DNA from: Paenibacillus sp. FSL H7-0737
GTDB taxonomy: Bacteria; Bacillota; Bacilli; Paenibacillales; Paenibacillaceae
NCBI RefSeq assembly: GCF_000758545.1
Contig: NZ_CP009279.1
Coordinates: forward strand, 3,162,001 to 3,226,000
DNA length: 64,000 bases
Direction: 5' to 3'
Numbering within the stretch: position 1 is the first letter of the stretch; each line of letters opens with the position of its first letter. The notes under the pieces were generated by a model. That model was not told the origin of the DNA. It saw nothing but the letters and a program-made list of their open reading frames with translations, and ran no database searches. Positions 16,281-25,680 of the stretch are shown here, one piece after another. The translations under genes and the position numbers were made by a program.

Positions 16281-17159
16281 GTGCCAGTTGTCAAAGTGTT
16301 GCGAAAAGGGGCATTAACACTCGTCATGGCTGTTATTGCAGTCTTGTTATTATTCCCGATTGTGATCACATTCACAAATTCGCTTATGACAGAGAAAGAA
16401 ATTGAGATCAATTATGGACCTATCGGGCAGATGAATGAGGTGATTGAAGGGAGAGAAGATCCTTTTGTAAATTTAAAATTGCTGCCGGATCAAGTGTCCT
16501 TGGACCAGTATACTAAGGTTCTCCTAGACAACCCTAAATATCTGACGATGTTCTGGAACTCAGTATTCATGGTTGTGCCCATCATTGCAGGACAAACATT
16601 AGTAGCAGCACTCGCTGCCTATGCATTCTCGAAGCTGAAATTCCGGGGACGAGATCCTTTGTTTCTTATTTATGTTCTAACGATGCTTATGCCTTTCCAA
16701 GTGACGCTAGTACCGAACTATATTATGGCGGATAGGCTAGGAATATTAAATAGTTCATATGCAATTATATTGCCTGGAATTTTCGCAGCTTTTGGTGTGT
16801 TTATGCTCAGACAGTTCATGCTAGATATACCGTATGCGTATATCGAAGCAAGCAAAATGGATGGTGCTGGACATTTTCTGATTTTCTACAAGATTATAAT
16901 TCCGATGATTAAACCTGGTCTGGCAGCACTAGTCATATTATTGTTTGTGGATTATTGGAATATGGTGGAGCAGCCGCTTATTTTTCTTGATGATCCGTTT
17001 AAACAGCCATTGTCAGTCTTTTTATCGAGGATCAATGAAGGCGAGCGAGGCATTGCTTTTGCTGCATCCATACTTTATATGGCTCCGATGGTGATGCTGT
17101 TTCTGTATGCGGAATCGTATTTTATTGAAGGCGTTCAATTGTCTGGTATCAAAGGTTGA
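16281..17159 (+). CDS. Carbohydrate ABC transporter permease (MalG-type)
   Basis: This 292-residue permease has six helices and the EAA loop EASKMDGAGHFLIFYKIIIP. A stretch of about 50 residues outside the membrane after TM1 (MTEKEIEINYGPIGQMNEV) is longer than in many MalG proteins. The start is GTG 16281 with AGGGGTGA 7 bases upstream; frames extending to 16215 overlap the previous gene without a ribosome binding site. It forms a heterodimer with the 15386 permease and is followed after 20 bp by a membrane-fusion adaptor, which is not a normal CUT1 component. Confidence 0.87.
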   Translation: MPVVKVLRKGALTLVMAVIAVLLLFPIVITFTNSLMTEKEIEINYGPIGQMNEVIEGREDPFVNLKLLPDQVSLDQYTKVLLDNPKYLTMFWNSVFMVVPIIAGQTLVAALAAYAFSKLKFRGRDPLFLIYVLTMLMPFQVTLVPNYIMADRLGILNSSYAIILPGIFAAFGVFMLRQFMLDIPYAYIEASKMDGAGHFLIFYKIIIPMIKPGLAALVILLFVDYWNMVEQPLIFLDDPFKQPLSVFLSRINEGERGIAFAASILYMAPMVMLFLYAESYFIEGVQLSGIKG

Positions 17160-17179
17160 TTGGAGGAGAATGACGGGAT

Positions 17180-18340
17180 ATGGAGTTAGGTATAAAGCCG
17201 ACTGATCGTAGACGTAAACGAAATATTCAAGTCGTCTTCATGGTTTTTATGGGATTATTGTTGTTTTTTACATTGTTCAGTAACACGATACAAACTTTGA
17301 CCTTGCCGAAAGTTAGAACCGAAAAACCAACAAAGGGAAATCTTTTATTTACGATTGAAGGTAGTGGGATATTGCAGCCACTTGCTGAAGTTAAACTTTC
17401 GAGTACTTCCGGACTAAAGGTCGAACAAATTCTAGTGAAAGAAGGACAACGTGTAAAAAAGGGACAAAAGCTTATTATCTATGAGAGCAAAACGGCTGAG
17501 CAAGAATTGAAAGATGAAATAACAAATTTAGAAAAGCAGAAAATTGATCAACAGAATAGGCAAGATCAGTACATCCAATCCGCGCTGGAGGAGGATGAAT
17601 TCAAAATCAGAAATGCAAGACGTGATATCGAAAAAGGTAAATTAGATATCTTAGCTCAGGAAAATAAGATTAGCGGGCTAAAAAATCGTCTAACAACTGA
17701 AAAACAACTATTTTCTCCTTTCGATGGTCTGATTTCAAAATTGAATGCCGTCGAAGGGTTAGCTCCAATGGGAGAACCGGATGTAATTGTATCCAACAGT
17801 AGTCGGGGTTACAGATTGGATATTATTATGGATTCCGTGCATTTGTCCAATTTAGGGATTTCTGCTGGAGAAAAGATAGAGGTTGAGGTTGATATGAATC
17901 ATGGACAAGAAGCCCGGACCCTAAACGGCTCCATTGAAGAAGTTGCGAATTCAGAGTCACGTACTGATAGCCCCTCTAGTAATGAGTCCGGAAAGATTCA
18001 AACCATTCCTCAAAAGAATCTGAGAATAAAAGTCGTTGATCCAGAACTTAAAGGAGGTGAACAGGCTCGGATCAAAATCGAAAAACATTCACTCCAAGAA
18101 GGATTACTCCTTTCCAATGAAGCTATTCATGAGGATCGCGAAGGTTTGTTTGTCTATAAAGTTGACGAGCAGCGGGGGGCATTAGGCAATGTTTTTGTCG
18201 CTCAAAAAGTCCGTATTCACTCTAGTGAAAAGAACGAGAAAGAAACGATGATTCAATCGGATATTCTCTATGAGGAGGATTCAATTATTCTGGAAAGTAA
18301 TGAACCTCTTGAAGACGGGAACCGAGTTCGACTGCAATAA
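17180..18340 (+). CDS. HlyD/RND-type membrane fusion (adaptor) protein
   Basis: This 386-residue protein has an N-terminal membrane anchor (VVFMVFMGLLLFFTLFSN, about 14-31), a biotinyl-lipoyl half (ILQPLAEVKLSSTSGLKVEQ and ILVKEGQRVKKGQKLIIYES), a predicted coiled-coil hairpin (about 108-178, rich in Glu, Lys and Gln), the second lipoyl half (FSPFDGLISKLNAVEG) and a beta-barrel region. Adaptors of this type normally bridge exporters such as MacB or RND pumps; in Gram-positives they accompany MacB-like ABC proteins. Here it sits between CUT1 permeases and their binding protein, spaced as a true operon member. Its partner is unclear. Confidence 0.82.
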   Translation: MELGIKPTDRRRKRNIQVVFMVFMGLLLFFTLFSNTIQTLTLPKVRTEKPTKGNLLFTIEGSGILQPLAEVKLSSTSGLKVEQILVKEGQRVKKGQKLIIYESKTAEQELKDEITNLEKQKIDQQNRQDQYIQSALEEDEFKIRNARRDIEKGKLDILAQENKISGLKNRLTTEKQLFSPFDGLISKLNAVEGLAPMGEPDVIVSNSSRGYRLDIIMDSVHLSNLGISAGEKIEVEVDMNHGQEARTLNGSIEEVANSESRTDSPSSNESGKIQTIPQKNLRIKVVDPELKGGEQARIKIEKHSLQEGLLLSNEAIHEDREGLFVYKVDEQRGALGNVFVAQKVRIHSSEKNEKETMIQSDILYEEDSIILESNEPLEDGNRVRLQ

Positions 18341-18378
18341 GAAATCAAATAAACGAGAAAATAGGAGGAGGAAATCAA

Positions 18379-19719
18379 ATGATTAAGAGATCTATTTTTG
18401 TACTATTAATGGGTGCTTTGATAATGACAACGGCATGTAATTCCGGAGGTAATGAGAAAGTGGAAAGTAAGGGGAAAACGACAACTGAAGAGGGGAAGAC
18501 AATCTTAACTCTATCTCTAGCAGAATCGAGTGCATTCTATCAGGCGCTAGAGAAAAAGTTTGAAGCGAAATACCCGGATATCGACCTACAAATTAAGGCA
18601 TATAAAGAAGAGGGAAACGAGTGGGGGGAGAATGGTTATGTAGAATATAAAAAAACAACGAATACAGCCCTACTCTCTGGAAAAGGTGCAGATATTTTTG
18701 ATGTAAGCGCCTTTTCAATCAATGATTATGTGAGTAAAAAGTTGCTTGTGAACATGAATGATATATTTGAACACGATAAAACGGTAAATAAGAGCGATTT
18801 AGAAATGAATGTGTTGGACGCAATGAAGGTGAGCGACGGTCTATACTTCATTCCTACCGGGTTCGCTTTTAGAGCGTTCATAGGTGATGGAAATATGATT
18901 AAGAACTCAAATGTGAAGATTGACGATAAGAATTGGACTTGGAAAGAGTTTGGGGAGCAATCGAAGGAAATTATACAACTGACTGGGAAGGACGCTAAAA
19001 ACAAACTTTATGCCCTAACGGAGTACCCAGCGGAAATGACACTCCAAGAAATGGCTATTGATAATTATAATTTGTTTGTTGATAGTGAAGCGAAACAAGC
19101 GAAGTTCGACTCGCCTGATTTTGTGGAGCTGTTGGAACAAGTCAAGAAAATGTATAAAGAACAAGTTATGACTTCGGAGCCAGCGGAGATAGGTAATCAG
19201 CTTTTTAACTCCATCGTTATATGGTCACCAACAGACTTTATCGATGGTCCATATTCTTACTTTGAAAATCCGGTGTACCTTCAAAAGCCACATGCAGGTC
19301 AGAATGGTGGTATGAGAATCATTCCTTCATCATCGCTCGCCATACAAGCCAATACTCCGGTGAAAGAAGAAGCTTATAAGTTTATGACCTTCTTGTTATC
19401 TGAAGAAGCACAGTCCTTGCAAGATAGAGAAGGATTTTCTTTGCTCCAATCCGTGAACGATAAGAATTTAAACGATATTCAGGAAAAGATGAAAAGTGGT
19501 GCATATAAGCTTCCAACCGGAAAAGTAGCTAAGGTTTCTGATGAAGAATTTACTAAGTTTAAAGAAATCATTCATACAATAGATCAATATGCGGAACTGG
19601 ATACTAAAGTGCTTTCTATTATTGGAGAGGAGTCCTCATCATTCTTCAGTGGACAAAAATCTGCGGAAGCTGTTGCAAAGCTGATCCAGAATCGAGTAGC
19701 AACCGTTCTAAACGAATAG
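18379..19719 (+). CDS. Extracellular solute-binding lipoprotein (ABC sugar importer)
   Basis: The 446-residue precursor has a signal peptide ending in the lipobox TTAC (Cys about residue 20), then ILTLSLAESSAFYQALEKKFEAKYPDIDLQIKAY, the usual start of family 1 solute-binding proteins, and a C-terminal half with NTPVKEEAYKFMTFLLSEEAQ, typical of cluster B carbohydrate-binding proteins. AGGAGGAGG precedes ATG 18379. It should deliver ligand to the 15386/16281 permeases. The mature protein is Lys/Glu-rich, and the ligand cannot be deduced. Confidence 0.88.
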   Translation: MIKRSIFVLLMGALIMTTACNSGGNEKVESKGKTTTEEGKTILTLSLAESSAFYQALEKKFEAKYPDIDLQIKAYKEEGNEWGENGYVEYKKTTNTALLSGKGADIFDVSAFSINDYVSKKLLVNMNDIFEHDKTVNKSDLEMNVLDAMKVSDGLYFIPTGFAFRAFIGDGNMIKNSNVKIDDKNWTWKEFGEQSKEIIQLTGKDAKNKLYALTEYPAEMTLQEMAIDNYNLFVDSEAKQAKFDSPDFVELLEQVKKMYKEQVMTSEPAEIGNQLFNSIVIWSPTDFIDGPYSYFENPVYLQKPHAGQNGGMRIIPSSSLAIQANTPVKEEAYKFMTFLLSEEAQSLQDREGFSLLQSVNDKNLNDIQEKMKSGAYKLPTGKVAKVSDEEFTKFKEIIHTIDQYAELDTKVLSIIGEESSSFFSGQKSAEAVAKLIQNRVATVLNE

Positions 19720-19756
19720 ATGTATTGAACAGGATTTTGTATAAGGAGGGGGACTC

Positions 19757-22264
19757 ATGCACAAATCACTAAAGACATATGCTGTAGTTCTGCTCAGCGC
19801 AATGCTATTAAGCCAACCTTTTGCAAACAGCACATATGCAGCATCGGCAAGTGCTTCAGCTACAGCGGTATTCACGCTGGACAAACTTGGTACGATCGCT
19901 TTAAAAAACAATGTCAACGTGAAGCTAATTGATATGGATATTATTGAGCAACCGAGCGGCAATATACTTATATACACACTTAGTTATAGCAATGGTAGTA
20001 GCAATAGTGTAGCTCACGTTGATTATTTCTCAAGGGTTACTACAACTGGGGGGGCTGTCATACAAGGCAAACCTGTCACGAGAGATGTTACCAAAAAAAA
20101 CATCCCTCCAAAGAGTAGCCAAATTGTAACTTATTATGTGAATATTGGACAGTCTACTAAATTGAACGGCACTAAAGTGACCCTATTGAAGTGGGATTTC
20201 AGTAGTCAGGATTATCAGAAAAAGCTAGGTGAATTCGCTATTCCGGCAAGTTATTCATTTGTCGTTCCACAAGGCCAGAGCAGGAAGCTCACGATGGATA
20301 ATCTGCTAGTAAACATCAAAGCGGAAAGTCTACAAAGGCTTAAAAGGAATGGAAAAGTATATATGAGAGTAGGCGTTAGTTTCACGAATTTGGGTAAAAA
20401 ATTGCTAAGCGGCTCCACTTATATTGCTTACCTGAAATCAGCCGGTGGCTCGGTGTTCGAACTTAAGCAGGAGGATGCGAGAAGCAGTATCAATGTACAG
20501 TCCCAAGAGAAGAAGACGGTTTACTATTTAACAGAAGTCCCTTCCTATATGAAGACTGAACATATGATATTGCAATTTGCGCAAGAAGATGAAACTTTGA
20601 AAATAATGCTACCTGTTAAATCGTTTAAGCTTCCTGCATTAACAACTGTCGACTTTGCTGTGGCTAATTATGCTGTTAAGAAGATTTCAGTAAAGAATAA
20701 TACGGTTGAAACGCAATTGAAGAGTGCTTCCGTATATTCGGAGAATGACTCCGCGAAATGGAATCTTCAATTCCGACTTAAGAATCTTGGGAATAAACCT
20801 ATCACTCTACCTGCATACGAGCTTACGGTTAAAGCAGCTGAAGGACTTAGTATTCCAGTAGACTCAAAAGCACTTGCCAATTTAACATTGAAACCGCTTG
20901 AAGAGAAGATCGTCAGTCTCAGGGCGGATGTGCCATTAATACTTAATCAAGGTACATTAAAGTTAGAGTGGACGGAACCTGCTGTTGACGACAAAGTTAT
21001 TTTCCCAACTGCGCTGTATAACATACCTTATGCACTAGAAAACAATAATCTGATAGGACAAGGGTATTCGGTCGAGAATAGCTACGGGAAATTCATGGTG
21101 AAACTTGGATCCTATCAGCGTTTGCCTTGGGATGATGGTGATCAAATCGTAACTACTATCAGCATCCGTAACACCGGCTTAACCTCAGTACAGCTACCTT
21201 CTTTAAAAGCTATAGTTAAAGCAGGAACGAGTGATCTTAGCAGTACAGCCCAGATCGTGACCACAAATACGCAATCGATGCTTGCTCCCAATGAAGCGAC
21301 AGAGATCTATGTGATAGCGAGAGTTCCATATACTTATAGTTTCAATCAGCTAAAGGTAGAGTTGCAAGATACCTCTGGAGATGAAGTCACGAAGTTTCTC
21401 TCTATGAATACAAATTCGCTAAATAATGTGATCAATACGATTGCTGCAGGTGAATCTTACCAAGTGAACTCGTTAGGCAGAAAAGCAAAAGTTCGCGAGC
21501 GTCGGACAACCACTTATAATGAAAACAGTTCTAGCTTGATCTATACGGAACTGGAAATGATTAACGAAGAACCACGTCAGTCGAAACAGGCACAGCTTGT
21601 GGCTTATTACAAAACACCTGACAACCAATTTTTCAAGGCGGTGGTTAGCCAATCGACAACTCCAACAAGCCCAAATGGTAAAAACCTGGTTACAATCTGG
21701 AGTAAACTTCCGCAAGGGGTGAATACGTCTGAGCTTGTGCTTTATATTGGGGAAGGGGTTGCTGACGGTAAGCTTACAGATTTAGGGGGAACATCCACTG
21801 GATTTATCAATAGTGTTAAATTAGCACTTACCCCAATGACAGCAATCTCACAGAATAATCTAACAAGTGTCGATCTATTCCCTTACAACCTTTCGGTTGC
21901 AAATGCAGTGGGTACGATTACTGAAGAGAAAGGTACATTAGATATTGTTATGAATTATAGCTTATTCGAAAAAGACGCTTTTGAAGCAGGTGCCTATGAG
22001 CATAAGCTAGTCTTAGAAATTATTGACCCTTACGGACAATCCATGGAGAAGACTTTGCAGCTGGGGTCTGATTTGCCAATGGGTAATAATAAATCATACT
22101 CAACCTCATTTAATAGTAACTTCCACAAAATATTAAGGGGAGGCAGCGTTCGTATAAATCTATATGATGAGTTTCAGGGTCATAGGATGTTGCTAGGGAG
22201 TCAGTCTTACCCGTTAAATTACGTTTCATCAGAACAGAGAACACCTAAAAACACTGGCAATTAA
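19757..22264 (+). CDS. Large secreted protein with repeated beta-sandwich-like modules, unknown function
   Basis: This 835-residue protein has a clear signal peptide (KTYAVVLLSAMLLSQPFANS, cleavage near TYAAS). The rest is beta-rich with no Cys-lipid anchor, LPXTG or S-layer motif. At least four stretches repeat a similar pattern of alternating strands with the phrase LKNLGNKP, IRNTGLTS or VSFTNLGKK, resembling CARDB/Ig-like domains that often follow 'N-x-G' turns. No catalytic motif is visible. It is the last gene of the permease/adaptor/binding-protein operon, 37 bp after the binding protein, and has GGAGGGGG as ribosome binding site. A structural or ligand-presenting role outside the cell is inferred. 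Confidence 0.65.
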   Translation: MHKSLKTYAVVLLSAMLLSQPFANSTYAASASASATAVFTLDKLGTIALKNNVNVKLIDMDIIEQPSGNILIYTLSYSNGSSNSVAHVDYFSRVTTTGGAVIQGKPVTRDVTKKNIPPKSSQIVTYYVNIGQSTKLNGTKVTLLKWDFSSQDYQKKLGEFAIPASYSFVVPQGQSRKLTMDNLLVNIKAESLQRLKRNGKVYMRVGVSFTNLGKKLLSGSTYIAYLKSAGGSVFELKQEDARSSINVQSQEKKTVYYLTEVPSYMKTEHMILQFAQEDETLKIMLPVKSFKLPALTTVDFAVANYAVKKISVKNNTVETQLKSASVYSENDSAKWNLQFRLKNLGNKPITLPAYELTVKAAEGLSIPVDSKALANLTLKPLEEKIVSLRADVPLILNQGTLKLEWTEPAVDDKVIFPTALYNIPYALENNNLIGQGYSVENSYGKFMVKLGSYQRLPWDDGDQIVTTISIRNTGLTSVQLPSLKAIVKAGTSDLSSTAQIVTTNTQSMLAPNEATEIYVIARVPYTYSFNQLKVELQDTSGDEVTKFLSMNTNSLNNVINTIAAGESYQVNSLGRKAKVRERRTTTYNENSSSLIYTELEMINEEPRQSKQAQLVAYYKTPDNQFFKAVVSQSTTPTSPNGKNLVTIWSKLPQGVNTSELVLYIGEGVADGKLTDLGGTSTGFINSVKLALTPMTAISQNNLTSVDLFPYNLSVANAVGTITEEKGTLDIVMNYSLFEKDAFEAGAYEHKLVLEIIDPYGQSMEKTLQLGSDLPMGNNKSYSTSFNSNFHKILRGGSVRINLYDEFQGHRMLLGSQSYPLNYVSSEQRTPKNTGN

Positions 22265-22298
22265 AATTGTAGTGAGCTGGGTTAAGAACCAAGTCAAA

Positions 22299-22328
22299 TG
22301 TGTTGGCATAATTGCCAGCACTCTTTTT
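22299..22328 (+). terminator. Rho-independent terminator of the 15386-22264 operon
   Basis: The perfect stem GTGTTGGCA/TGCCAGCAC with a TAAT loop is followed by TCTTTTTA. It is nearly identical in sequence to the terminator at 9413-9444. Confidence 0.87.
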
Positions 22329-22517
22329 ATTTCTCGCCTATACTTATGAACTTTTTATGGAAATTCCTTCAATGTATGTTCTTTACATTGACTGTTCTCA
22401 GTCTTTTCGTTAAGATTACCTCTGCGCTTCAATGCCAAAAAGCAAAAAAGCTTAAAAGTGCGGAAGCGTTCGATCATTATTTTTATACCCAATACAATGT
22501 TAAGGAGCATTATTTTC

Positions 22518-23906
22518 ATGGAACGACAGCTTAGTTTCTCAAAAAGCATGATCATCATCGTTTTTATTTTAGCACTTCTATTTGTATCCATCTTTCTATT
22601 GAAAGCGGAGCCGCATCTACCGCTTCTCGTAACTACAATAGGCACGGCCGTCTTACTAGGAATGTTTGGTTTCTCTTGGAAGAAGATCGAATCAGCCATT
22701 ATTCAAGGGATACAAACGGCCATAATGCCAATTCTTATCCTCATGCTGATTGGAATTCTGATCGCTGTGTGGATGATGAGCGGTACTGTACCGTCGCTTT
22801 TATATTATGGTATGGATTATATTAATCCGAATTATTTTGCGGTGAGCGCATTATATGTCACGATCATCGTCTCGATGTTCACTGGAAGCTCCTTCACGAC
22901 AGTTAGCACCATCGGCGTTGCTTTAATGGGAATTGCAGTAACTACGGGGATTTCCCCAACTTTGGCTGCTGGAGCAATTATCAGTGGGGCTTGTTTTGGT
23001 GATAAAATGTCGCCACTTTCCGATACAACGAATTTTGCACCTGCAGTAGCGGGTATATCCTTGTTTACACATATTCGTAATATGGCATACACTACGGTGC
23101 CAGCGCTTGTTATCACCACTCTCTTTTTTCTGTTCGCTCCAAAGGGGAATTCGATCGATTTATCCTCGATTAAAGACATTAAGCTTGCGTTACAAGATGG
23201 ATTCCATATTCATTGGTTAACGCTGCTATCTCCGCTAGCTGTCATCGCTTGTTCGATCAAGCGGATACCGATCCTGCCTACGTTAGTTGTTGGTATTGTC
23301 AGTGGTCTTCTTGTGACGGCTTTGATTCAGCAGCAGACTGAAATCGATGTCTGGTTTAGTGTAATGCAGAGTGGATATAACAGTAATATCGCGAATGAAA
23401 TGGTTGCTTCTATCGTGAACCGCGGAGGAATGCAATCGATGATGTGGTCTGTATCTCTAATCTTAATTGCCTTATCCTTAGGTGGTTTGATTCAGCATTG
23501 CGGTGTCATTGAGGCCTTTTTCCGTAAACTCATTCAACCACTCAAGCGTAAAAGCAGCATTGTACTTATGAGCGGAGCGTCATCCATAGCGGTAAATGGC
23601 ATGACTGGTGAACAGTATCTTTCGATTCTTTTGCCAGGTCAAATGTTCAAAGATGAATATAATCGCCGTGGTATTCCAGCGAAGACACTGTCCCGTACGC
23701 TAGAAGATTGCGGCACTCTCGTTAATCCATTAATTCCATGGGGTGTCAGTGGTGCCTTCTTCGCAGTGACTCTGGGTGTGCCCGTGATAGAATATGCGCC
23801 TTATGCAACTTTCTTATGGTTAAGTCCATTCATCACGTTTGCTTACGCGTTGATCCCTAGATTACAAAGGAACTCATTGGGTAAGGATCAAGAAATCTCA
23901 AGATAA
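22518..23906 (+). CDS. nhaC: Na+/H+ antiporter NhaC family protein
   Basis: This 462-residue protein with about 11-12 membrane helices carries the NhaC family signature FGDKMSPLSDTTNFAPAVAG (about residues 160-180) and the internal counterpart EDCGTLVNPLIPWGVSGAFF. Family members exchange Na+ for H+, and some act as malate/lactate antiporters (MleN), so the exact couple is open. The start ATG 22518 has AAGGAG 10 bases upstream; an upstream in-frame ATG at 22458 lacks one. It is monocistronic after the terminator at 22299. A 13-bp-arm inverted repeat follows it at 23920. Confidence 0.88.
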   Translation: MERQLSFSKSMIIIVFILALLFVSIFLLKAEPHLPLLVTTIGTAVLLGMFGFSWKKIESAIIQGIQTAIMPILILMLIGILIAVWMMSGTVPSLLYYGMDYINPNYFAVSALYVTIIVSMFTGSSFTTVSTIGVALMGIAVTTGISPTLAAGAIISGACFGDKMSPLSDTTNFAPAVAGISLFTHIRNMAYTTVPALVITTLFFLFAPKGNSIDLSSIKDIKLALQDGFHIHWLTLLSPLAVIACSIKRIPILPTLVVGIVSGLLVTALIQQQTEIDVWFSVMQSGYNSNIANEMVASIVNRGGMQSMMWSVSLILIALSLGGLIQHCGVIEAFFRKLIQPLKRKSSIVLMSGASSIAVNGMTGEQYLSILLPGQMFKDEYNRRGIPAKTLSRTLEDCGTLVNPLIPWGVSGAFFAVTLGVPVIEYAPYATFLWLSPFITFAYALIPRLQRNSLGKDQEISR

Positions 23907-23919
23907 AGGACACCTTATG

Positions 23920-23963
23920 CATTGATTCAACGTATATAAAGAATACTATGCGTTGAGTCAATG
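23920..23963. repeat. Inverted repeat between the nhaC and Eis-like genes
   Basis: CATTGATTCAACG (23920-23932) pairs with CGTTGAGTCAATG (23951-23963), 13-nt arms with one G-U pair and an 18-nt loop. There is no T run, so it is not a standard terminator. It may be an operator or RNA structure for either neighbour. Confidence 0.5.
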
Positions 23964-24019
23964 TGATCAAGCTAGTGATCTAAGCTTAAAAAGTGGTCAA
24001 TTTATCGGAGGTAATAACA

Positions 24020-25240
24020 GTGAGTCGCAGTAAGTTACAGGATAGAATCAGATTAGCTAATGTCGAGACTAAGCACGCAGAACAATTTAATAATCTATTA
24101 CGTTATGTATTTCAAGTGACCAATCGTGATCTGCAAATCTTTGGCTGGGAGAATCGTGAAATCACTCAGGCTAAGTTGCCAGTTCTTAAGTATGCTGATG
24201 TTGTAGGTTGGTTTGATGGAGACAAGCTCATCTCTCAGTTAGCCGTATACCCATTTCAGGTTAATATTTTTGGGCATATCTATGAGATGGGTGGATTAAC
24301 GGGTGTTGGAACCTATCCCGAATATGCCAATTTAGGTTTAATGAATAAACTGATGCTTCATGCTTTAACTAAAATGCGGGATCGTAAACAATCGATATCT
24401 TATCTTTATCCGTATTCAATCCCTTATTATAGAAGAAAAGGCTGGGAAATCATCACTGATAAGATCTCATTTGAAGTGCCGGATACACAGTTGCCAAAAA
24501 TGAGAAATGTCCCAGGAAATGTGGAACGTGTATCCATTGAACATCCAGATATCAAAGTGATTTATGATCAGTTTGCCGTGCAGCATCATGGGGCGATGAT
24601 TCGTAATGAGTTAGCTTGGGAAGAATATTTGCGGTGGGATTTAGATGATATGACGGTAGGTATTTATTACAATAACAACGATGAACCCATGGGGTACTTG
24701 TTGTATTGGGTCGCCGAAGAAATATTTTATATCAAAGAGATGGTATACATTGTTGAAGAGGCTCGAACGGGCTTGTGGAATTTTATTAGTGCGCACTTTT
24801 CAATGATTAAGCTGGTTAAAGGGGATATTTATAAAGGAGAACCGTTGTCATTCATATTAGATGATGGGGATATCAAGGAAACGATCGCTCCATACTTTAT
24901 GGCACGGATTGTAGATGTCCGTTTATTTATCGAACAGTATCCTTTTAAACGGCAGGACAAAGACTGTGAGCTCATTTTCAACTTAAGCGATCCGATGCTG
25001 GAATGGAATCGAGGGACATTTTCACTAACTGTAGATAAAGAAGGGAAGGGGACCCTGCGAGAAGGGGGATTAAATCCTTCACTTACGATTGATATTCCTA
25101 CCTTAACAACCCTGTTAATGGGCTATAAGCGGCCAACCTACCTGGCTCGCATCGGACGTATTCAGACGGATGAAGCCACGATTCATTTGCTGGAAGGACT
25201 GATTAGACCAGAGCATCCTTATTTCTCTGATTATTTTTAA
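24020..25240 (+). CDS. Eis-like GNAT N-acetyltransferase
   Basis: This protein of about 406 residues has the three-part layout of the Eis family: a first GNAT domain with the acetyl-CoA loop GGLTGVGTYPEYANLGLMNKLM, a second degenerate GNAT domain, and a C-terminal SCP2-like domain (FSLTVDKEGKGTLREGGLNPSLTIDIPTLTTLLMGYKRP). The C-terminal phenylalanine that serves as catalytic base in Eis matches the terminal ...YFSDYF. Such enzymes acetylate amines, including aminoglycosides and peptides. GTG 24020 follows CGGAGGT at 8 bases; a GTG at 23993 is less likely. Stand-alone gene with its own terminator. Confidence 0.83.
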   Translation: MSRSKLQDRIRLANVETKHAEQFNNLLRYVFQVTNRDLQIFGWENREITQAKLPVLKYADVVGWFDGDKLISQLAVYPFQVNIFGHIYEMGGLTGVGTYPEYANLGLMNKLMLHALTKMRDRKQSISYLYPYSIPYYRRKGWEIITDKISFEVPDTQLPKMRNVPGNVERVSIEHPDIKVIYDQFAVQHHGAMIRNELAWEEYLRWDLDDMTVGIYYNNNDEPMGYLLYWVAEEIFYIKEMVYIVEEARTGLWNFISAHFSMIKLVKGDIYKGEPLSFILDDGDIKETIAPYFMARIVDVRLFIEQYPFKRQDKDCELIFNLSDPMLEWNRGTFSLTVDKEGKGTLREGGLNPSLTIDIPTLTTLLMGYKRPTYLARIGRIQTDEATIHLLEGLIRPEHPYFSDYF

Positions 25241-25256
25241 AATATGTGAACCTTTG

Positions 25257-25284
25257 AAGCATACTCTAATGAGTGTGCTTTTTT
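25257..25284 (+). terminator. Rho-independent terminator
   Basis: The perfect stem AAGCATACTC/GAGTGTGCTT with a TAAT loop is followed by TTTT. Confidence 0.87.
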
Positions 25285-25340
25285 GCTCTTTTTATAGTAG
25301 AATAGTCTCTCAGCAACACAATATGATATGAGGTGTAAGA

Positions 25341-25664
25341 ATGGCAATTAATTTTACTAAACCAATGATCACTAAATTACAACAAGAAATTACCGAGCTC
25401 GAAAACAAAATCAAGAGCACACAGAACAAAAAAGAAAAATCTAAATTTAAAATTAATCAATTAGAACAGGATATGAAATTTAGCAAGTCTCACACAGATT
25501 TGAGCAGTAAAATGTCGCGAATCAAAAAGCTGAATGATGAGATAAAAACCTTAAATCGTATGCAAGCTGATCTGTCAAAAGAATTAACCGCAAAGAAAAA
25601 CTCGCTAAAGAAACTCCAAGTGAACGAAACCGCACCTGTTACGAATGATCCTGCAAAAGGATAA
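25341..25664 (+). CDS. Small coiled-coil protein, unknown function
   Basis: This 107-residue protein is almost entirely Lys/Glu/Leu-rich helix. From residue about 8 to 95 it shows heptad-like patterns (MITKLQQEITELENKIKSTQ and MSRIKKLNDEIKTLNRMQAD) that predict one or two long coiled coils; the tail is short and disordered (ETAPVTNDPAKG). There is no membrane segment or signal. The start ATG 25341 follows GAGGTG. It is monocistronic between two terminators. The coding frame is well supported by composition, but no function can be given. Confidence 0.6.
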   Translation: MAINFTKPMITKLQQEITELENKIKSTQNKKEKSKFKINQLEQDMKFSKSHTDLSSKMSRIKKLNDEIKTLNRMQADLSKELTAKKNSLKKLQVNETAPVTNDPAKG

Positions 25665-25680
25665 ATTGATTATAGTTTAT

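Noticed and set aside
22298..22534. 78-codon open frame after the secreted-protein gene
   Set aside because: It starts inside the terminator hairpin and overlaps the start of nhaC; composition is not coding-like.
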